Assembly (NCBI GenBank): GCA_014191855.1
Contig: BJHF01000044.1
Coordinates: 1-51,657 of the forward strand
DNA: 51,657 nucleotides
Direction of reading: 5' to 3'
From: Deltaproteobacteria bacterium
GTDB taxonomy: Bacteria > Myxococcota_A > UBA796 > SXON01
A program made the translations under genes and the position numbers. Under the pieces are notes generated by a model. That model saw only the letters and a list, made by a program, of their open reading frames with translations, searched no databases and was not told the DNA's origin. Shown here piece after piece: positions 37,947 to 45,944 of the stretch. The first letter of the stretch is position 1, and each line of letters begins with the position of its first letter.

Positions 37947-40370
37947 TCAATACAGTAGCCGGTAACCGACGATCACGTGCACGCCGCCAGCGTTTTGCGC
38001 GACGCTTACCGCTCCGTTCGGAGCGGTGAACAACAGGTAGCCTACCTCGGCGTAGAGCTCCGTCTGCCCCAGTCGCCACCCCGCCGAGCCACGCGCCTCC
38101 ACGCCGGGGGGCGCCAGCCCAGCCCCACCGAACGAATCCGAGCCGCCAAAGTCGGCTGAGAGGGAGTAGGGGATGAGCACCAGTGAGATGCCGGCGCCCA
38201 TCGTGAGCCGAGGGCCGCGATTGAAGAGGCTGATCCCCGCGTCGAACGGAAAGAAATTTCCCGTGACGCGTACCGGTCCCGTGCTGCTGTCCAGCGTCGA
38301 ATCCACCCCGTACACCCCCGCACCCAAGCGGAGGGAGAGCCCTGGCACGGGAAGTCCCTGGTCGACGGACAAGGAGCCGAAGGGGCTTGAGACGGAGGAA
38401 AAGTTGTCGACCCAGCCGAACCCCGCCGACACCATCCCACGGACCGGACGCGGGGCCACGGTCAAGGTGGTGGCCACGGTTCCGGCGGAAGTCGTCGCGG
38501 TGATGTGCACATCCCTCGCGGCCGCGCCGGCGCCCGGCGTGAACACCGCCACCAACGAACCATCGGCCGCGACGACAGGCGCCGACACCACGCCTTCGGA
38601 TCCCTGCACGGTCAGCGGCTCGTCCCCGACGAGCGCGCCGGCAGAATCCAGCATTCGGACACGGATCTCCGCGGTAGCGCCCGGCCCGAGGGTGAGTGTT
38701 CGCGGCTCGATCTCGAGGAACACTTGGCGAACGCGGCCGCTGCGGATTGGCACCCGCACCCGCGCGTCCAGATCTGCGCGATCCGGGGCCGCGCTCACCA
38801 CACAGCCGGCTCCCACCGAGCCCGCGATCGCGAGCACCTCAGAGCGCGCGGCTTCGGCGCTCACCGCCACGATCCTCGCACCCCGCCCGCCGGCAGGCAA
38901 CGTCCAGCGCACGTACCCTCGGGCATCCGTCAGGTCGTCTCCGAGGCTCGCCTGGTCGACTAGTGCCCGCGCGAGGCGCCCCACGAGCGGTCGGCCCGCG
39001 CGGTCCAGCACCCGGGCGACCGCCACCACGCCACCCTCCCCTTTCCCGGTGCACAATTCGACGCGCGCCGGCGCCCCTTCCCCCGTTGGCAGTCGCCACT
39101 GCGCGTGGATCTCGTCTTCCCCGAGCGCCGCGGCCGCCGTGCCGTCGTATTCCCCGCGAACGAGGTCGCCCGCCACGGTCGTCCGCAAGGTTCCGCGCGC
39201 CGCGCTCAACTCCAGCCCGACGGGCGGGAGCCGGTCTCCGACCGCGTCGATCAGGCTCGCCTGTACCTCCGCCAGCGGGAAATCGGCTGACAGAACGTCG
39301 GGATAGAACCGCAGCGCGATCGCGGCCGGAACGCGCGCCGCTGGGCTGAGCCGAGTCATCACGCTCGTTTCGCCAAGCGTGCATCCCACCGGCAGCTCGC
39401 CGGGCGAGCCGAGGTCGGGTGCTTCCCACCGCCATCGCGCTTTTCCCACCTCCGAAGCCGCATCGGGTGACCCGACCCCCGACCGGCACGTGGGCGCCGG
39501 CCCGGCCCAGGGCGCACCGCGTGCGTCGGCTGCTGCGAGCCAAACCTGCCGGCCCAGCTCCGCCCGCCCGTCGATCGCCAGCAGCACGGGCCGGGTGCTG
39601 TTGGGCACGGCCTGTGTGAGCTTCTGGGTGTTGCCCAGATCGTCGGCCACCAACAGCTCGTACGTGTTCTCCCCGGGTGCCGACTCGAACGCCACATTCA
39701 CCGTGCCATCCTCCCCAGCGACGAACGGGCCGAAGGACCGCGCGCCGATTCGAAGCGTCAGGCGGCTGCCCTTCTCGGCGGACACCGATCCGGAGTGGCG
39801 CGCCCGAAGCCGGACGGTGCTCACGATCGGGGCGCTCCCCGGCGTGCGCAGGTCGAGCGCGCCGATGAGCAACGGGCGCGCAATCCGATCGGCGGTGAAC
39901 GTCACGGTGGCGGCCAGGCCGGTGGGGGTAGCGCGGGGCGGCCCGACGGTTCCCTCGGAGGCGCGGAGAACCACGTCGTCGGTGGTCAGCGGGCCGAGTC
40001 CCGTGAGCTGCACCTCCACCGAGCCGTCGGTGAGCGCGGCATCCGTCGGCACCGAGAGCGTGAGGGGGGCGGTGGCCAGGGGGCGCAAGGGGAGGCTCGC
40101 GCGAAGCGGGACGCCAGCCACCTGCGCCTGCAGCTCGATCCGCTCCCCCAATCCCGCCGTGACATCCGCCCAAACGGTGCCGTCGACGTTCGCGCGCTGC
40201 CCCGAAAGGGTGCCGCCGCTCACCGTAATCCGGGAGGGATCGAGGATAGCTCCGCAGTCCACGCAGTAGAGCCCCACCCGCACTCGCTCCCCGGCGTGCA
40301 CCACGCCGGCGGGCACCCAGGCGAGGAGCTCGGCGGCCACTGCGCTCGCGGCGAACCACGCTAAGAACAT
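37947..40370 (-). CDS. Ig-like domain protein with C-terminal outer-membrane barrel-like region
   Basis: 807 residues with a signal peptide (MFLAWFAASAVAAELLAW). The first 640 residues are beta-rich Ig/invasin-like domains (for example RVRVGLYCVDCGAI with a Cys pair, RVLDRAGRPLVGRLA, RMLDSAGALVGDE). The last 160 residues look like amphipathic strands of an outer-membrane barrel (SAGFGWVDNFSSVSSPFGS, RLGAGVYGVDS, FDAGISLFNRGPRL, GSAGWRLGQTELYAEVGYLLF), ending in an aromatic residue (VIVGYRLLY), as outer-membrane proteins do. It may anchor or export the partner lipoprotein encoded 2 nt downstream. The long open extension upstream of the ATG at 40370 is antisense to the OmpA gene and is rejected. 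Confidence 0.75.
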   Translation of the reverse strand: MFLAWFAASAVAAELLAWVPAGVVHAGERVRVGLYCVDCGAILDPSRITVSGGTLSGQRANVDGTVWADVTAGLGERIELQAQVAGVPLRASLPLRPLATAPLTLSVPTDAALTDGSVEVQLTGLGPLTTDDVVLRASEGTVGPPRATPTGLAATVTFTADRIARPLLIGALDLRTPGSAPIVSTVRLRARHSGSVSAEKGSRLTLRIGARSFGPFVAGEDGTVNVAFESAPGENTYELLVADDLGNTQKLTQAVPNSTRPVLLAIDGRAELGRQVWLAAADARGAPWAGPAPTCRSGVGSPDAASEVGKARWRWEAPDLGSPGELPVGCTLGETSVMTRLSPAARVPAAIALRFYPDVLSADFPLAEVQASLIDAVGDRLPPVGLELSAARGTLRTTVAGDLVRGEYDGTAAAALGEDEIHAQWRLPTGEGAPARVELCTGKGEGGVVAVARVLDRAGRPLVGRLARALVDQASLGDDLTDARGYVRWTLPAGGRGARIVAVSAEAARSEVLAIAGSVGAGCVVSAAPDRADLDARVRVPIRSGRVRQVFLEIEPRTLTLGPGATAEIRVRMLDSAGALVGDEPLTVQGSEGVVSAPVVAADGSLVAVFTPGAGAAARDVHITATTSAGTVATTLTVAPRPVRGMVSAGFGWVDNFSSVSSPFGSLSVDQGLPVPGLSLRLGAGVYGVDSTLDSSTGPVRVTGNFFPFDAGISLFNRGPRLTMGAGISLVLIPYSLSADFGGSDSFGGAGLAPPGVEARGSAGWRLGQTELYAEVGYLLFTAPNGAVSVAQNAGGVHVIVGYRLLY

Positions 40371-40406
40371 CGCAGCCGGCTGTATCCCCGTTGACGATCC
40401 CAGGAC

Positions 40407-41744
40407 ATGCCCATAGGCCGGCGCATGCTCCTGTGGCTCGTCCAATTCGCCGCCGCCGCGCCGGTTTCCCCTACCGGCGGCCTCGTGCTCGGACAGAACC
40501 TCCCTCCCGATGACCATGCCCTCACCTCGGCGTTCGAAGGGATGGGACGCCTCGGCCTGCAGGTCGCCCCGCCGCTCGACTTTGAGCTCGAGATCGCGAC
40601 GGGCAGCGGGCGCGTGAACCCTGATCGAAACTACGGGTTCTCCCGATGGTCGGCGCGGGTGGCCGCGGTGGGCCACCTCACGCCCGACGCTCGGGTGGAT
40701 GTGTTCCTGAGTGTCGGTGCTGGCCTGCAGTGGGTGAACGTGGAGCGGGATGCGTCCGCGCCGGCCGCCCACGGAAATGCCCTTTCATTGTACGACAACC
40801 CCTCCAGCGATGGTGTGATCCACGCTGGGCCGGGCATGACGATCTGGATCGCGGGGCCGCTCCACCTCCGGGCTGACGCGCGCTGGCTGGGCAGCTTCGG
40901 CGGCGACCCCACGGTGGACTCCACGGCGCTAGTCAGCAACGTGGAATGGACCTTCGGCCTCGACTTTCGGGCCGAGCGCCCCCCCGATGGCGACGCCGAC
41001 GGCGTGCCCGACAAGCGAGATCTCTGCCCGGCCGAGGCCGAGGATCGCGACGGTGTGGACGACGAGGATGGCTGCCCCGACCTGGACGAGGACGGGGACG
41101 GTGTGGCCGATGCCGACGATCAATGCCCCGACCGTGCCGAGGACATAGACGGCTTCCAGGACGACGACGGCTGTCCGGAGCGCGACAACGATGACGACGG
41201 CGTGGTGGACAAACACGATCGCTGTCCCGACGACGCCGAGGACGTCGACGGCTTCGAAGACACGGATGGATGTCCGGAGGGGGACGACGACGGAGACGGC
41301 GTGGCGGATCGGAAGGACAAGTGTCCGGAGGAGCCGGAGACGCGCAACGGCTTCCGCGACAAGGATGGGTGCCCCGACGAGGTTCCGGCCGAGGTCGCTC
41401 GATTTACCGGCGTGATCGACGGGATCACCTTCGAGACGAACAAAGCGGTCATCCGCCCCGCCTCCACGCCGGTGTTGCAGGAAGCACTTGCGGTTCTTGA
41501 GACCTACGGCGACCTGCGCCTGGAGATCAGCGGGCACACGGACGACGTGGGCGACGACCGGTTGAATCTGGAGCTCTCCCAGGCGCGGGCCGATGCGGTA
41601 CGGACGTGGTTCGTCGCGCACGGCGTTGAGTCGGACCGGCTGCGGGCCGTCGGCTACGGCGAGCTGCGCCCCCGGGCGGAGAACTCGACCGACGCGGGTC
41701 GGGCGGAGAACCGGCGCGTGGAGTTCAGGCCGCTAGAGGAATAG
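40407..41744 (+). CDS. OmpA-family protein with thrombospondin type 3 repeats
   Basis: 445 residues (or 439 if it starts at the ATG at 40425, which directly precedes the hydrophobic signal MLLWLVQFAAAAP). A beta-barrel-like N-terminal domain (about 25-190) is followed by about five TSP3/Ca2+-binding repeats (DGDADGVPDKRDLCP..., DEDGDGVADADDQCP..., DNDDDGVVDKHDRCP...) and a C-terminal OmpA domain (about 330-445) with FETNKAVIRP, ISGHTDDVGDD, LNLELSQARADAV and NRRVEFRP, the peptidoglycan-binding motifs. It should tether the outer membrane to the wall. It is divergent from the barrel-like Ig protein with a 36-bp gap, and TTGACG at 40391-40396 could be its -35. Confidence 0.92.
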   Translation: MPIGRRMLLWLVQFAAAAPVSPTGGLVLGQNLPPDDHALTSAFEGMGRLGLQVAPPLDFELEIATGSGRVNPDRNYGFSRWSARVAAVGHLTPDARVDVFLSVGAGLQWVNVERDASAPAAHGNALSLYDNPSSDGVIHAGPGMTIWIAGPLHLRADARWLGSFGGDPTVDSTALVSNVEWTFGLDFRAERPPDGDADGVPDKRDLCPAEAEDRDGVDDEDGCPDLDEDGDGVADADDQCPDRAEDIDGFQDDDGCPERDNDDDGVVDKHDRCPDDAEDVDGFEDTDGCPEGDDDGDGVADRKDKCPEEPETRNGFRDKDGCPDEVPAEVARFTGVIDGITFETNKAVIRPASTPVLQEALAVLETYGDLRLEISGHTDDVGDDRLNLELSQARADAVRTWFVAHGVESDRLRAVGYGELRPRAENSTDAGRAENRRVEFRPLEE

Positions 41745-41765
41745 CGGCGGCGTTCGTGCGACGGC

Positions 41766-42755
41766 TTAGCGCCGCGCCGTCCACGCGCGGCCCAGGAAGA
41801 ACTGGAACGGGAGATGGGCGCGCATCGCCCACGATCTCTCCGCGTGCACTCCATCCGGAAAAGAGAAGTGCAGGAGATCCTCCCCAAGGCGGAAACCCGA
41901 GGCCACGAGGCGGTCTCGCATCGCGTTCGTCGCATCATAGTTGTCGCGCGGCCAGCCGCTGTCGAGGTACACCTGGATCGCCGGTTTCGGGCCGCGTCCC
42001 ACGCGCTCGAACAGGTCGTCCGCGTGGCCGAAGGTGCTCGACAAACACGCGGCGCGCCCGAACACCTCGGGGTGCTCCCACGCAAGGTGCAGCGCGGCCA
42101 CCCCGCCAAGCGAGGATCCCATCACGATGGTGCTCGCGGCAGCCGGCCGCGTTCGCCAGCCTCCGTCTACCCAAGGCTTCAGCTCCTCCGCCATGAACCG
42201 GCCATACGGGCCGTACCCGGGGGCCGTGTACGCGTGGTTCCGGTCCGGCGGCGACACGCCCACGACGATGGCCTTGCGGATGGCGTTCATCTCGTCGAGG
42301 CGGTCCATCGTCTCGTCCACGCCCCACTCATCCCCCGCGAAGGCTTCCTCGGGAAAGAACAGGTTCTTGCCATCGTGCATGTACACAACGGGGAACGTGC
42401 GGAGCGTGTTTTCGTGGTAGCCGGGGGGCTCGTACACCCGGATGCCGAACTCGCCGCCAGGGCCCGCGAGGCGCATCACCCCCGACACGCGCCCTTTCGG
42501 CTCCGCCTCGAACAACGGGTAGATCTGCGGATCGGGGTCGTCCGCGGAGAGCACGTAGTTTGGACCGTGCGCCCAGCGGAGGCCGGTCTCCCCAAGCAAA
42601 CCGGGCTTCAGCGCGACGGTGGGCCCAGGAACCTGGACATCGAACACCGCGCCGGTGGTGGTGAGCGCGGCCGGCTCAAGGTCGGCCTCCCAGTCGGCCT
42701 CGGTGCGCAGCACCAGGCGCCCCTCCGCCACGGGGTAGACGATTTCAATACGCAT
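41766..42755 (-). CDS. Esterase, Fes/esterase-D-like alpha/beta hydrolase
   Basis: 329 residues. An N-terminal beta-rich region (about 1-95) is followed by a putative-esterase (PF00756-type) fold with VYEPPGYHEN, FPVVYMHDGKNLF, the nucleophile elbow GSSLGG (Ser215), VYLDSGWPRDNYD carrying the likely Asp, and FPDGVHAERSW carrying the His. Enterochelin/salmochelin esterases and feruloyl esterases share this layout; substrate not assignable. No signal peptide, so probably cytoplasmic. It follows the TPR gene by 9 bp in the same direction and is convergent with the OmpA gene. Confidence 0.85.
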   Translation of the reverse strand: MRIEIVYPVAEGRLVLRTEADWEADLEPAALTTTGAVFDVQVPGPTVALKPGLLGETGLRWAHGPNYVLSADDPDPQIYPLFEAEPKGRVSGVMRLAGPGGEFGIRVYEPPGYHENTLRTFPVVYMHDGKNLFFPEEAFAGDEWGVDETMDRLDEMNAIRKAIVVGVSPPDRNHAYTAPGYGPYGRFMAEELKPWVDGGWRTRPAAASTIVMGSSLGGVAALHLAWEHPEVFGRAACLSSTFGHADDLFERVGRGPKPAIQVYLDSGWPRDNYDATNAMRDRLVASGFRLGEDLLHFSFPDGVHAERSWAMRAHLPFQFFLGRAWTARR

Positions 42756-42764
42756 GACGACGGC

Positions 42765-43967
42765 TTAGCCGCCCGCGGAGAGCTTCGCGAGATCCGCCGC
42801 GGCCTGGGCCTCCAGCGCGGGCTGCCCCGCTTCCCGCGTGGCCTCGACGGCCTTGGCCATGAGCTCCAACGCGCGGGTGTGCTCCCCCACCCCTTCGTGG
42901 CACCAGGCCAACTTGTACAGGGCATAAGGGTACTTGTCGCTGTTGAGGTAGGCAGCCGCGCGGGTGTACGCGAGCTGCGCCTTGTACGGGTTGCTCGTGG
43001 CGAACCAGTAGTCTCCGATCACGACGTAGGCGTCGGGGATATATCGGCTCTCCGGGTAGTTCTTCACGAGCGCCGTCATCGCGTCGTTCCCCTCTACGAC
43101 CTGCCCGAGGTCGATGAGCGCGGCGCCCAGGTAGAACGTCGCTTCATCGGCGCGCTGGAACTGCGGGAAACGAGTGAGGATCGAACGGTAGAGCGTCACG
43201 CTGTTTGATGTCCATTCGGAGGATGTCGCCCGCTCAGGGGTGGGACATCCCTCGGCTTCGGCGCAACCTCGGTCTTCGAGCAGCCGTTGATAGCGCCCTT
43301 CCTCCAGGTACAAGTCGGCGAGGCGGAGGGTCATCTCGGCGAGGATGTCCCCGTTCCCGTTTGCCATCGTGATCAGTTCTTTCAGCCGCGTGATCGACTC
43401 CAAGCGGGCCGTCTGCAGCCGTTTCTGGGTGGCGATCGGGTCGGGAGGCGGCGGAAGGGGTTTGGCGGGCCTGGGGAGGGGCGTGGACGCGACCGGCGTG
43501 GGCGGCGGTATGCTCTCGATCGCAGACGCCCAGTCATTGGCGGCCGCCGGGCGATGCAGTGCTCTGGACAGTTCACGTGCTTCTTCCAGGGACTCCACCT
43601 CGACGCGCTGCGACATCGCGGGGAGCTGCACCGGGCGCGGACCGCAGGCGGTGGTCGCGACTTCCACACCTGCCGGGAGCCGTCCGACCACACCGCGCGA
43701 TCGGGTAACGAACGCGTCGAGCGGGGCGGCGCAGGCGCGGCGCTGGGCGGCGTCCGCCACCTCCAGGCACGCGACCGCGGCAAGACGCAAGCGCGCCCAC
43801 TCGCTGCCGCTCTCGCTTTGCAGCCGCGCGACCTCGGCCTCCAGGCGTTGCGCATGGGTTTCCTTGGCGAGGTCCCGCGCTTCGGCGGCGCAATCGGCCT
43901 CCGAAGCGGCGGCCGCGGTGCGGGGCAAGAGCGCGAGGGCGACGGCGAGGGCGACACGGCGAAACAC
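42765..43967 (-). CDS. Secreted TPR protein, AglT/GltE-like
   Basis: 400 residues from a GTG that creates a good signal peptide (MFRRVALAVALALLPRTAAAA). Residues 25-110 include a Cys-containing helical region, then a Pro-rich linker (about 153-177), then TPR repeats (about 180-395): ADLYLEEGRYQ, ATFYLGAALIDLGQ, PDAYVVIGDYWFATSNPYKAQLAY and YPYALYKLAWCHEGVGEHTRAL. The last blocks strongly recall the TPR region of AglT/GltE-type myxobacterial gliding-motility proteins, but those genes are not otherwise present, so the assignment stays general. Upstream of the GTG lies the 330-bp gap with the 51-bp repeat array, which may influence its expression. Confidence 0.8.
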   Translation of the reverse strand: MFRRVALAVALALLPRTAAAASEADCAAEARDLAKETHAQRLEAEVARLQSESGSEWARLRLAAVACLEVADAAQRRACAAPLDAFVTRSRGVVGRLPAGVEVATTACGPRPVQLPAMSQRVEVESLEEARELSRALHRPAAANDWASAIESIPPPTPVASTPLPRPAKPLPPPPDPIATQKRLQTARLESITRLKELITMANGNGDILAEMTLRLADLYLEEGRYQRLLEDRGCAEAEGCPTPERATSSEWTSNSVTLYRSILTRFPQFQRADEATFYLGAALIDLGQVVEGNDAMTALVKNYPESRYIPDAYVVIGDYWFATSNPYKAQLAYTRAAAYLNSDKYPYALYKLAWCHEGVGEHTRALELMAKAVEATREAGQPALEAQAAADLAKLSAGG

Positions 43968-44065
43968 GTGGGGAGTGTACTCGGGAAACGGGGGAGCGCG
44001 GCATGGAGCGGCGCGACCGGAGGACGCGGCGGCGCGGCTGGAGGACCCGGCGGCGCCGTCGCCAG

Positions 44066-44263
44066 GCAACCGATCTCGATGTTCATCAAGTTGAACCGCG
44101 ACTTCGGTTGCGCCAGGCAACCGATCTCGATGTTCATCGCCGTCAACATCGACTTCGGTTGCGCTCTGCAACCGATCTCGATGTTCACCGCCACCAACAT
44201 CGAGTTCGGTTTCGTCTTGCAACCGAAGTCAGCGCTCATCCTCGTCAACATCGACTTCGGTTG
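44066..44263. repeat. Array of four 51-bp units, each an imperfect 44-bp hairpin
   Basis: This occupies most of the 330-bp gap 43968-44297; the bases on either side hold nothing recognisable. Unit starts are 44066, 44117, 44168 and 44219. Each has a 17-nt left arm (consensus CAACCGATCTCGATGTT), a 10-nt loop (CATC/CACC...), a 17-nt right arm (consensus AACATCGACTTCGGTTG) and a 7-nt spacer beginning CG. Arm pairing is 13, 15, 15 and 13 of 17. Unit 4 has GAAGTC in its left arm opposite GACTTC, and unit 3 has GAG opposite CTC, so both arms have changed together. The units are about half G+C, well below the flanks. They also stay open in several frames (51 = 17 codons), but no start, ribosome site or homologous protein supports coding. 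Confidence 0.9.
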
Positions 44264-44297
44264 CCCGCCTGCCCCGTCGCGCCGCTCCCGGCCCCCG

Positions 44298-45944
44298 CTA
44301 CCCCCTCCCCTCCAGCTCCGCCAACCCCGCCTCCAACGCCTCGTCGTCGAGCTCCCCTCGACCCCATTCCACGTAGAGCCGCTCCGCGTCGAGCAGCAGC
44401 TGCCGCAGCCGCCGACGCTCCGCCCGCGCCCTGGCGAGGATGGCGTTCAGCCGCGCCCGCGAAACCGGCGGCGGATCCGGCAGCTCCAAATCCACGATGT
44501 CTCCTTCCCTCGCCCGCGGTCGCGTTTGCCCGGCGGTCACGGGCAACCCCTCCCGCGCGAACACGGAGCGCAGCGCCAGAAGCAGGAATTCCGGCTCCCT
44601 GTGGGCGACCAGCGGCAGGAACTCTGGCGATACAGCCAGCGTCTCGGGCAGCGCGTCGTCCGGACTCTCCGCCATCGCGACCTTGTTCAGCTCCGGGCGC
44701 ATCCGCCCATAGAGCAAGTCCCCCGGCTCGCCGCGCACGAATCCGTCGGCTTCGGCAGGGTCCTTTGGCACCGCCGCGATGATCTCCCCCGTGCGGGCGT
44801 CCACGTCGGCCAGCGAGATCACCGCGCAGGGTTCGTCTGTCGGGAGTTTTCCCCTTCTTACGCGGACGACCGCGCGGTCGCCAACCCGGAACACGGGAAC
44901 GTCGGCGCGCTCGACCACGAACGCCTCCTCCGGCACCCAGGGGGCGCGGGCCACCCTCACCGCGCTCAGGTAGGGCGCCCCGCGAAGATGGAGCCGCAAC
45001 GCCACGAGCTCGTCCGGCGCCGCGCGAATGAAGCGCCGGCGGTTCGTCAGGTATCCGGGGTGCTTCACGACCGCGCAAAGCGTTTCCACCACCCGAGCCG
45101 GGCGCTTCCGCAGCACGAGGATCGCCGCCCGCGTAAACGTGCCTCCGAACGGGGCGAACACCCCCTCGGGCAGGGACACGACCGCTTCACGCACGGCGAC
45201 AGCATCGAGCTCCGCGCGGAGCGGCGCCAACGCCGGGCTTGTAAGCACGGAGTACGGCACCAACGTGGCGAGCCGGCCTGAGGGGCGCAGCCAGCCGAGC
45301 GCGGTACGCAAGAACAGCACGTCGCTGCCCACCCGTTTGCTGGCCACCCCGTGCCGCGCGAGGACGTCCGGATCGAGGATCTCCACCGAGAACGGTGGGT
45401 TCGCGAGGATCACGTCGTACGTCGGCTCGGGGGTCAACGAGAAGAAGTCCGCCGTCATCACCGCGCGCGGGTTCGCCCCGTGCAGCGCGAGGTTCAGCCG
45501 GGCAAGCGCCGCGAGGTCCGGGTCCACCTCGATGCCATCCACGTCGGCGCCGCGGTCGTGCGCGGCGAGCAAGAAACCGCCGGAGCCGCACGTCGGGTCG
45601 AGCACACGCTCATCCCGACGAATGTTCGCGAGGTCGGCCACCAGCTCCACGAGGGGCCGCGGCGTGAAGTACTGGCCCCGGCGCGCTCGAAACAGATCGG
45701 CGAAGAACCGCTCGTACGCGAGGCCGAAGAGGTCGAGATCGGGCGAGAGCGGGATCCGTTCGAGCTGCGCGGCCGCCGGCGCGTCGGGCCCTTCGGGCCA
45801 GAGCGCCTCGGGAACGTCCAGCCTCCTCGCGAGGTGCCGCACCAACGCCACAAACGCCCGTCGCCCCCCCAGCCCACACGCCCGAAGCCGCTCCTCCGCC
45901 GCCCGAAGCTCGGCCGCGAAGCGCTCTGCGGCATCCCCGGTCAC
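44298..45944 (-). CDS. Orphan type I-like DNA N6-adenine methyltransferase fused to a specificity domain
   Basis: 548 residues from a GTG overlapping the ygfZ stop by 4 nt. HsdM-type N6_Mtase core: motif X GQYFTPRPLVELVADL (90-105), SAM motif I VLDPTCGSGGF (114-124), catalytic motif IV LANPPF (180-185), later FGGTFTRAAILVL. The C-terminal part (about 360-548) looks like one HsdS target-recognition half: FRVGDRAVVRVRRGKL, GDLLYGRMRPELNKVAM, TAGQTRPRAREGDIVDLELPDPP and a final helical segment. It should methylate adenine in a site it recognises itself. No hsdR, nuclease or separate hsdS is present, so it may be a solitary regulator-type methylase, or its partner lies elsewhere. Confidence 0.82.
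   Translation of the reverse strand: MTGDAAERFAAELRAAEERLRACGLGGRRAFVALVRHLARRLDVPEALWPEGPDAPAAAQLERIPLSPDLDLFGLAYERFFADLFRARRGQYFTPRPLVELVADLANIRRDERVLDPTCGSGGFLLAAHDRGADVDGIEVDPDLAALARLNLALHGANPRAVMTADFFSLTPEPTYDVILANPPFSVEILDPDVLARHGVASKRVGSDVLFLRTALGWLRPSGRLATLVPYSVLTSPALAPLRAELDAVAVREAVVSLPEGVFAPFGGTFTRAAILVLRKRPARVVETLCAVVKHPGYLTNRRRFIRAAPDELVALRLHLRGAPYLSAVRVARAPWVPEEAFVVERADVPVFRVGDRAVVRVRRGKLPTDEPCAVISLADVDARTGEIIAAVPKDPAEADGFVRGEPGDLLYGRMRPELNKVAMAESPDDALPETLAVSPEFLPLVAHREPEFLLLALRSVFAREGLPVTAGQTRPRAREGDIVDLELPDPPPVSRARLNAILARARAERRRLRQLLLDAERLYVEWGRGELDDEALEAGLAELEGRG

Noticed and set aside
40371..40772. Extended N-terminus of the barrel-like Ig protein
   Set aside because: Antisense to the OmpA signal and barrel; the ATG at 40370 directly precedes a signal peptide.
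41759..42771. Identical 12-mer CGACGGCTTAGC at the 3' ends of the esterase and TPR genes
   Set aside because: Present only twice, not symmetric and partly stop-codon context; chance is the simplest explanation.
44066..44263. CRISPR array
   Set aside because: Units abut at a constant 51-bp pitch with only 7-nt semi-conserved spacers, and no cas gene is present.
43287..45281. 664-codon plus-strand open frame spanning the TPR gene, the repeat array and the methyltransferase
   Set aside because: It crosses two real genes in antisense. Within the array it would give a 17-residue repeat, but there is no start, ribosome site or signal for a separate gene.
44298..45944. Complete type I restriction system
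   Set aside because: No HsdR or other nuclease gene in the flanking sequence; neighbours are ygfZ and a TPR gene.
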